In this document: one piece after another, positions 58,657-64,000 of the stretch | How the letters are laid out: each line of letters starts with the position of its first letter | Numbering within the stretch: position 1 is the first letter of the stretch | NCBI GenBank assembly: GCA_017550745.1 | Contig: JAFZOG010000031.1 | Coordinates: 1 to 64,000, forward strand | Direction of reading: 5' to 3' | Length of the DNA: 64,000 nucleotides | From: Clostridia bacterium | Lineage (GTDB): Bacteria; Bacillota; Clostridia; Christensenellales; Aristaeellaceae | Translations under genes and position numbers: made by a program | The notes under the pieces: model-generated | What the model saw: the letters and a program-made list of their open reading frames with translations, nothing else | Database searches by the model: none | What the model was told of the DNA's origin: nothing

Positions 58657-60225
58657 ATGGATTTCAAAAAGACCGCCCTGGGCCTGGAATTCGGCTCCAC
58701 CCGCATCAAGGCCGTGCTGATCGACGAGCGCAGCAAGCCCATCGCCTCCGGCAGCCATGAGTGGGAAAACCAATTTGTTAACGGCGTCTGGACCTATTCC
58801 TGGGACGCCATTCACAGCGGATTGCAAAGCTGCTTTGCGGATCTGAAAAAGGATGTAAAGGAAAAGTACGGCGTGACGCTGACGGAAACGGGCGCTATGG
58901 GCATCTCCGGCATGATGCACGGCTATCTGCCCTTTGACCGGGATGGCCATCCCCTCACCGAATTCCGCACCTGGCGCAACACCATCACCGGCCCTGCCGC
59001 GGCGGAGCTGACCGAGCTGTTCCGCTTCAATATCCCCCAGCGCTGGAGCATCGCCCACCTGTACCAGGCCATCCTGAACGGGGAAGACCACCTGCCCAGG
59101 CTGGCCCACATCACTACCCTGGCGGGCTATATCCATGAAAAGCTCACCGGCAGGAAGGTGCTGGGCATCGGCGAAGCCAGCGGCGTGTTTCCCATTGATC
59201 CCGAAAAACCGGTGTACGACGCGTCCATGATGGAGAAGTTTGACAGGCTGATTGCCGCCAAGGGCATGTCCTTCAAATTAGAAAATATCATTCCTGATCT
59301 GCTTGTCGCGGGCGAAAACGCCGGGTATCTGACCGAGGAAGGAGCGCTGTTCCTGGACCCCACCGGCGAATTCAAGCCCGGCGTGCCCTTCTGCCCGCCC
59401 GAGGGCGACGCGGGCACCGGCATGACCGCCACCAATTCCGTGGCCGCCCGCACCGGCAACGTGTCCGCCGGCACCAGCGACTTTGCCATGATCGTGGTGG
59501 ATCACGGCCTGGGCGTGCATCGGGAGATCGATATGGTCACCACCCCCGCCGGCCTGCCCGTGGCCATGGTGCACTGCAATAACTGCACCAGCGACATCAA
59601 CGCCTGGGTGAACCTGCTGGCTGAGTTCGCGGGCTTCATCGGAGCGGAGGCCAGCAAAAACGACCTGTATCCCATGCTGTTCGGCAAGGCCATGGAGGGC
59701 GATAAGGACTGCGGCGGCCTGATGAGCTTCAACTACTTCTCCGGCGAGGGCGTCACCGACCTGGACGAGGGGCGGCCCGTATTCGCCCGGATGGAGAACG
59801 CCAAGCTGACCCTGGCCAACTTCATGCGCACCCACCTGCTCTCCGCCCTGGCGACGCTGAAAATCGGCATGGATATCCTGACGAAGGAAGAAAACGTGCC
59901 CATCGACAAGCTGTACGGCCACGGCGGCTACTTCAAGACTCCCGGCGTGGGCCAGACCCTGCTGTCAGCGGCGGTGGGCTCGCCCGTGTCCGTCATGGAA
60001 ACCGCGGGAGAAGGCGGCCCCTACGGCATGGCGCTGCTGGCGGGCTATATGCTCTGGAAGAAGGATTGCCAGCCCTTGGAGGATTACCTGAATACAGCGG
60101 TTTTTGCCGACGCCAAGTCCTCCACCGTCATGGCGGAGGAAGCGGATATCCAGGGCTTCCAGACCTTCCTGGAGCGTTACAGGAACGCTCTGCCCATGGA
60201 AGTGGCGGCGATCAAATGCCTGTAA
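58657..60225 (+). CDS. FGGY-family carbohydrate kinase (xylulokinase/ribulokinase type)
   Basis: 522 aa sugar kinase. N-terminal [17 protein letters not shown] (phosphate 1), [16 protein letters not shown], then [13 protein letters not shown] in the second lobe and [26 protein letters not shown] near the C-terminus, as in FGGY kinases. With AraD downstream, L-ribulose is the likely substrate, but no araA is present here. AGGAGAGG precedes ATG 58657. The closest general name is xylulokinase; specificity is open. Confidence 0.88.
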   Translation: MDFKKTALGLEFGSTRIKAVLIDERSKPIASGSHEWENQFVNGVWTYSWDAIHSGLQSCFADLKKDVKEKYGVTLTETGAMGISGMMHGYLPFDRDGHPLTEFRTWRNTITGPAAAELTELFRFNIPQRWSIAHLYQAILNGEDHLPRLAHITTLAGYIHEKLTGRKVLGIGEASGVFPIDPEKPVYDASMMEKFDRLIAAKGMSFKLENIIPDLLVAGENAGYLTEEGALFLDPTGEFKPGVPFCPPEGDAGTGMTATNSVAARTGNVSAGTSDFAMIVVDHGLGVHREIDMVTTPAGLPVAMVHCNNCTSDINAWVNLLAEFAGFIGAEASKNDLYPMLFGKAMEGDKDCGGLMSFNYFSGEGVTDLDEGRPVFARMENAKLTLANFMRTHLLSALATLKIGMDILTKEENVPIDKLYGHGGYFKTPGVGQTLLSAAVGSPVSVMETAGEGGPYGMALLAGYMLWKKDCQPLEDYLNTAVFADAKSSTVMAEEADIQGFQTFLERYRNALPMEVAAIKCL

Positions 60226-60271
60226 ATCTCGTGTTTCCGGCTGAGCGGGGCAACAAGGGAGGAAAGGTGCT

Positions 60272-61015
60272 TTGAGCGATCTTGCAAAGTATCAAAAGTA
60301 TTTCACGAAAGATTACCTGATGGGGCCAAATTCGTTTCGCCTCCTGGATGAGCTGATTCAAAGAAAGCCGGCGGAAGCGTGTTTCCACAGGGCGCTGGAC
60401 CTGGGCTGCGGCTTCGCGCTGACGTCGTTCTTCATCGCAAATGAGACGGACGCCAGGCATGTGTACGCCTTTGACTTGTGGATCCCCGCCACGGAAAACT
60501 ATATCAGGATACGGGAAAACCAGCTTGAGGACAAAATTATTCCCATCCATGGCGACGCCATGGATATGCCCTTCGCGCATGAGTATTTTGACGCCATCGT
60601 CAGCGTGGACGCTTACCATTATTTTGGCTGCAAAGAGGGCGTCTTCTCGGAAAGAATCCTCCCGTTCGTCAAAAAAGGCGGCTATGTGATGATTGCCATC
60701 CCGGGCCTGAAAGAACAGCCCCAGGGCGAATTGAAGCAGCTGTTTGAAGCGTGGGCCGAAGGCGACGATGCCCAGTTGTTTAAAACCGCCGCATGGTGGG
60801 AAACGCTGCTGAAAGATGAATGCGGAGACAGGTGCGAGGTCGCTGTGAAGGAAGCGGAATGCTTTGACGCGGCCTGGCAGGAATGGTTCGATTCAGGGCA
60901 TGAATACGGGATACGCGATCAGGAATTCCTGCAAAAAGGGCTGGACCGGATTTTGAATTTTCTCCTGATTTACGTCAAAAAAACTGAATCGGAGCAAGAC
61001 GAGACAGCGAGGTGA
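60272..61015 (+). CDS. Class I SAM-dependent methyltransferase
   Basis: 247 aa. AdoMet motif I is [16 protein letters not shown] (about 41-56), followed by [35 protein letters not shown] and the post-II strand [16 protein letters not shown]. The start is TTG 60272, 10 bases after GGAGG. Substrate unknown. It lies inside the kinase-araD operon with a gap of only 5 bp to araD, an odd partner for pentose catabolism. A small-molecule substrate is typical of this subfamily. Confidence 0.87.
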   Translation: MSDLAKYQKYFTKDYLMGPNSFRLLDELIQRKPAEACFHRALDLGCGFALTSFFIANETDARHVYAFDLWIPATENYIRIRENQLEDKIIPIHGDAMDMPFAHEYFDAIVSVDAYHYFGCKEGVFSERILPFVKKGGYVMIAIPGLKEQPQGELKQLFEAWAEGDDAQLFKTAAWWETLLKDECGDRCEVAVKEAECFDAAWQEWFDSGHEYGIRDQEFLQKGLDRILNFLLIYVKKTESEQDETAR

Positions 61016-61020
61016 AAAAC

Positions 61021-61716
61021 ATGTTGGAACAACTGAAAGAACAAGTATGGAAAGCAAATCTGCTTCTGCCGAAATATAACCTGGTCACCTTCACCTGGGG
61101 CAATGTGTCCGGCATCGACCGGGAAGCGGGCCTGTTCGTCATCAAGCCCTCCGGCGTGGAATACGGCGAAATGACCGCCGAGGACATGGTGGTGGTGGAT
61201 ATGAACGGCAAGGTGGCTGAGGGCAAATGGAAGCCCAGCAGCGACACGCCCACCCACCTGGAGCTGTACAAGGCTTTTCCGGAATGCGGCGGCATCGTGC
61301 ACACCCATTCGCGCTGGGCCACGTCCTTCGCCCAGGCAGGCAGGGACATTCCCGCCATGGGCACCACCCAGGGGGACTACTTCTACGGCGCCATCCCCTG
61401 CACCCGGCCCATGACCGACGCGGAAATCAACGGGGCGTATGAAAAGGAGACCGGCACGGTGATCATCGAAACCTTCCGCAGCCGCGGCATCGACCCCGCC
61501 CAGGTGCCCGGCGTGGCGGTATTCTCCCACGGCCCCTTCGCCTGGGGCAAGGACGCCATGGAAGCGGTGCATAACGCCGTGGTCATGGAGGAAGTGGCCT
61601 TTATGGACTTCCACGCCATGATGCTCACCCCCGGCCTGCCCGCCATGCAGCAGACCCTGCTGGACAAGCATTACCTGCGCAAGCACGGCAAGAACGCCTA
61701 TTACGGACAGATATAA
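61021..61716 (+). CDS. araD: L-ribulose-5-phosphate 4-epimerase
   Basis: Class II aldolase/epimerase that converts L-ribulose-5-phosphate to D-xylulose-5-phosphate. 231 aa, the normal size. Zinc His residues are in [15 protein letters not shown] and [25 protein letters not shown] and [11 protein letters not shown] are the substrate loop. ATG 61021 with GAGGTG upstream is better than the GTG at 61012. It makes L-ribulose kinase the most likely role of the FGGY gene in the same operon. Confidence 0.95.
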   Translation: MLEQLKEQVWKANLLLPKYNLVTFTWGNVSGIDREAGLFVIKPSGVEYGEMTAEDMVVVDMNGKVAEGKWKPSSDTPTHLELYKAFPECGGIVHTHSRWATSFAQAGRDIPAMGTTQGDYFYGAIPCTRPMTDAEINGAYEKETGTVIIETFRSRGIDPAQVPGVAVFSHGPFAWGKDAMEAVHNAVVMEEVAFMDFHAMMLTPGLPAMQQTLLDKHYLRKHGKNAYYGQI

Positions 61717-61727
61717 CGCAAGATGTT

Positions 61728-61775
61728 TCTGGGGGGAACCGCTCTTTGGAAGCCAAAGAGCAGTTCCCCCCCAGA
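61728..61775. repeat. Long hairpin between araD and the DUF4250 gene
   Basis: A near-perfect stem of about 22 bp (TCTGGGGGGAAC, GCTCTTTGG, loop AAG and complement). It is followed by CCCC rather than T, so it is probably a repeat-element hairpin or mRNA stabiliser. Confidence 0.55.
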
Positions 61776-61810
61776 CCCCTTCCGAGAAAGTATAAGAGGA
61801 GGCAGGCAAG

Positions 61811-61984
61811 TTGCTCCCCAAAGACCCGATCATGCTTCTGAGCGTGGTCAATATGAAACTGCGGGATCAATATCCCAGCCTGGACGCCCTGTGCGACGAT
61901 CTGGATGTGAGCAAAGCGGAAATCCAGGAAACCCTCGGCCATGCCGGGTATACTTACAGCGCGGAACGGAATATGTTTGTCTGA
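61811..61984 (+). CDS. DUF4250 small protein
   Basis: 57 aa from TTG 61811, 6 bases after GAGGAGG. The sequence LPKDPIMLLSVVNMKLRDQ, YPSLDALCDDLDVSKAEI and AERNMFV matches the DUF4250 family as I remember it: a small helical HTH-like fold common in Firmicutes, function unknown. The TTG start and short length make it easily missed. It lies in a gap of 317 bp before tmcAL, with a GAGGTTT site then leading to that gene. Confidence 0.85.
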   Translation: MLPKDPIMLLSVVNMKLRDQYPSLDALCDDLDVSKAEIQETLGHAGYTYSAERNMFV

Positions 61985-62033
61985 TGTGCCCCCCTTTCCT
62001 GGGGTCGGGCGGGGAATATCATCGAGGTTTCCT

Positions 62034-63209
62034 ATGAATGTTTGCGGCGTCATCGCGGAATACGACCCGTTTCATAACGGCCATGCGCGGCACCTGCGCC
62101 TGGCGCGGGAAAACACAGGCGCAGATTATATCGTGTGCGTCATGAGCGGCAGCTTCACCCAGCGGGGCCTGCCCGCGCTGCTGCCCGCCCACGCGCGGGC
62201 GGAGATGGCGCTGCGGTGCGGGGCGGATGTGGTGCTACAGCTTCCGTATACCTTTTCCGTGCGGGAAGCGGAGTATTTCGCCCTGGGGGGAGTAAGCGTC
62301 CTGAAGGCCCTGGGCCGGGTGACACATCTGTCCTTTGGCTGTGAACCGGATGCGATTCCTGTGCTGCGGGCCGCCGCGGAGCTGCTGGAAAAACCCGACG
62401 CAGCGCTGGAGCGCGCCATCCGGGACGGGCTGGGAAGGGGACTTTCCTTTGCCGCCGCCCAGGGAAAAGCCCTTGCGGATCGCCTGGGCATTTCCGCGTC
62501 CCTGCTGAACGCGCCGAACACAGCGCTGGCCCTTTCCTACCTGCGGGCTATGATCCGGCTGGACAGCCGGATGCTGCCCGTTCCCGTGCCGCGGGATACG
62601 CCCTATCACGCGGAAGAACTGGACGCCCTGCCCTCCGCCTCCGCCGTGCGGAACGCCATCCTGCGGGGAGACTGGGCGGGAATAAAAAACGCCGTCCCGG
62701 AAGCGGCGTATCCCGTATTGGAAGGGGCTGTGCGGGAGGGCATCTGCCCTCCGGACGGGCTGGACGCGGTTTTGCGCCATCAGCTGCTTCTGTCCGCCCC
62801 CGAAGAAATCGCCCAATGGCCCGGCATCAGCGAGGGCCTGGAAGCGCGCATTCTGAAAGCGGCCGAAACCGCGGCCAGCCGTGAAGCGCTGATCGGCGCG
62901 GTGAAAACCCGGCGCTACACCCGGGGCCGCATCAGCCGCGCCCTGTGCCACGGCGTGATGGGCGTTGTCAAAGCCGGCCTGCCGGAGCGCCCCGTTTCCG
63001 CCCGTATCCTGGGCTTCCGGACATGCGCCCGGCCTTTGCTGCGGCAGATGCAAAAGCAGGCGGCAATCAACGGCCTGGCCCTGTACGCCCGCCCGGCAAA
63101 AGAGGCGTCCTCCCGCCTTGACTGCAAAGCCGACGACCTCTGGCGCATCGGCGCGGGCCTGCCGAGAGGCGAAACCTATCGGAAACAGCCGGTGATCATC
63201 AGCGAATGA
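62034..63209 (+). CDS. tmcAL: tRNA(Met) cytidine acetate ligase TmcAL
   Basis: 391 aa. Activates acetate with ATP to form N4-acetylcytidine at C34 of elongator tRNA-Met in bacteria without TmcA. Nucleotidyltransferase-like VCGVIAEYDPFHNGHARHL (HxGH), VMSGSFTQRGLPALLPAHARAEMAL, DVVLQLPYTFSVREAEYFALGGV, and the C-terminal helical region with RARY-type motif (TRRYTRGRISRALCH). GAGG precedes ATG 62034. This gene family is mostly confined to Firmicutes. Confidence 0.94.
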   Translation: MNVCGVIAEYDPFHNGHARHLRLARENTGADYIVCVMSGSFTQRGLPALLPAHARAEMALRCGADVVLQLPYTFSVREAEYFALGGVSVLKALGRVTHLSFGCEPDAIPVLRAAAELLEKPDAALERAIRDGLGRGLSFAAAQGKALADRLGISASLLNAPNTALALSYLRAMIRLDSRMLPVPVPRDTPYHAEELDALPSASAVRNAILRGDWAGIKNAVPEAAYPVLEGAVREGICPPDGLDAVLRHQLLLSAPEEIAQWPGISEGLEARILKAAETAASREALIGAVKTRRYTRGRISRALCHGVMGVVKAGLPERPVSARILGFRTCARPLLRQMQKQAAINGLALYARPAKEASSRLDCKADDLWRIGAGLPRGETYRKQPVIISE

Positions 63210-63219
63210 CCGTACAAAA

Positions 63220-63244
63220 CGCCGCGAATCTGAGGTTCGCGGCG
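63220..63244. terminator. Terminator between convergent tmcAL and AAA gene
   Basis: Stem CGCCGCGAA/TTCGCGGCG, with TTTTG on the minus strand and CATTTGTT on the plus strand. Confidence 0.7.
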
Positions 63245-63250
63245 CATTTG

Positions 63251-64000
63251 TTATCCTTCAAACGCTTTGGCGTGCTTTTTGAAAAATTCGTAGTACACCC
63301 TGGGATTTTTCAGATCCGTCCAGCGGTCAACGATGCGGGCGTGATCGTCAAGGTCGATGATCTTCGCGCTGGGAAGGGCCAGCAGGAAAGGGGAATGGGT
63401 GCTGATGACCAGCTGGTTGCCGCAGTATCGGACGGATTCCGACAGGAAATCGGCCAGGATCATCTGGTTTTCCGGGCTCAGGCTGTTTTCCGGTTCATCC
63501 AGCAGGCAGAGGGTGTCCATTTCCATTTTCCCCCGGAAGTACATCAGGGCGCTTTCGCCGTTGGAGCGTTCCCGGAGGCTTTCCCCGGATTCATTCGCCA
63601 CAAACCGGCTCATGGTCTTGCTCCGCGCCTGGTTGATGCGGTGCAGGTGCTCGAAATCCTCCAGGGATTTGACCTGGAACTGTTCATGCTTTAATTTGAA
63701 ATAATCCTCCGCCAGCTCCTCCCGCTTTCTGTCGATGCCCGCGTTCATGGCCCGGATGTCCAGCATCATGTCAAACACGTCGTCGCTGGTGATGATCCGG
63801 CTGTTCAGGGGAACGGCTTCCTCCACCGCCGCCTTGCATTCATCCACAAACCGTTCAAAAAAGCGGGAACGGTTGTAGGCGCTGGTGCGCTTCAGCCGCA
63901 GCTTTTCCGCGATGACGTTCAGCACGGTGCTTTTTCCGCTGCCGTTGCCGCCGTAGAGGATGGTCACCGGGCGGAAAAAGATCTCGTCCAGGCCGACCTT
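63251..64000 (-). CDS. AAA/ABC-type ATPase, truncated by the window end
   Basis: The C-terminal 250 residues are visible, and the frame continues beyond 64000 (LDEIFFRPVTILYGGNGSGKST is in frame with it). Walker A is GGNGSGKST; Walker B is LCLLDEPENSLSPE; THSPF is the H-loop. A helical insert (about 60-130) lies between them. It belongs to the SbcC-like AAA ATPases that include AAA_15/21 and OLD-like proteins. Function is unknown; many serve DNA repair or defence, but neighbours here give no hint. Confidence 0.85.
   Translation of the reverse strand, partial: KVGLDEIFFRPVTILYGGNGSGKSTVLNVIAEKLRLKRTSAYNRSRFFERFVDECKAAVEEAVPLNSRIITSDDVFDMMLDIRAMNAGIDRKREELAEDYFKLKHEQFQVKSLEDFEHLHRINQARSKTMSRFVANESGESLRERSNGESALMYFRGKMEMDTLCLLDEPENSLSPENQMILADFLSESVRYCGNQLVISTHSPFLLALPSAKIIDLDDHARIVDRWTDLKNPRVYYEFFKKHAKAFEG

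Overview
The window reads as chromosome from a spore-forming, GC-rich Gram-positive of class Clostridia. The evidence is a SpoIIID gene, the tilS-hpt-ftsH and ylxM-ffh-rpsP-khpA-rimM-trmD clusters in Firmicutes style, a DUF4250 protein, a VanW-family protein, a split cobalamin methionine synthase, and many TTG/GTG starts behind strong GGAGG ribosome binding sites. Two alpha-galactosidases, a secreted esterase and an AraD/FGGY-kinase pair suggest a plant-glycan user of gut or rumen, but I cannot name a genus from sequence alone.

Layout. 1-4047: TrkA/TrkH potassium uptake (minus strand) flanked by two structured non-coding blocks that share a repeat with compensatory stem changes. 4048-16065: GH36 alpha-galactosidase, a membrane-anchored parvulin, TadA, nitroreductase, TraX-family protein, a class A PBP, a two-gene ABC exporter and a MITE. 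16066-26950: almost the whole aromatic amino acid pathway on the minus strand (aroF, tyrA, aroB, aroA, aroC, pheA, an aroE-aroK fusion, aroQ, plus a separate shikimate-kinase-like gene). aroF has a Phe/Tyr-rich leader peptide and terminator, a classical attenuator arrangement. 27047-33966: spoIIID with a small upstream ORF, an esterase, proC, then the trmD/GNAT/rimM/khpA/rpsP/ffh/ylxM translation and secretion cluster. 34149-40480: tilS, hpt, ftsH, a PHP phosphoesterase and VanW. 40686-44552: metF, a stand-alone MetH reactivation protein and MetH.

44709-55931 is an 11.2-kb integrated element. It splits a SAM-methyltransferase gene whose halves lie at 44545-44708 and 55932-56544 and rejoin in frame. 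The outer ends of the element, placed end to end, form a roughly 56-bp imperfect palindrome around a GGA core, as expected for the attP of a large serine recombinase; that enzyme is encoded at 48752-50326. The element also carries a control region (XRE regulator with a palindromic operator on its own promoter, small proteins, a putative HTH/zinc protein), a catalytic-domain-less recombinase remnant, and an AT-richer cargo operon. The cargo is a small HTH protein, a Vsr-type endonuclease with no cytosine methylase nearby, a 62-aa protein, a 404-aa protein of unknown family and a 1049-aa protein ending in WG repeats. This cargo is the best candidate here for an undescribed (possibly defensive) system; that function is inference only.

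56570-64000: HD-domain protein, GH27 alpha-galactosidase, FGGY kinase with a methyltransferase and AraD, DUF4250 protein, TmcAL, and an AAA ATPase cut by the window end. Across the chromosomal parts at least eight promoters share an unusual grammar: -35 TTGCNN, 17-bp spacer, -10 TATAAT-like, often preceded by TGG.
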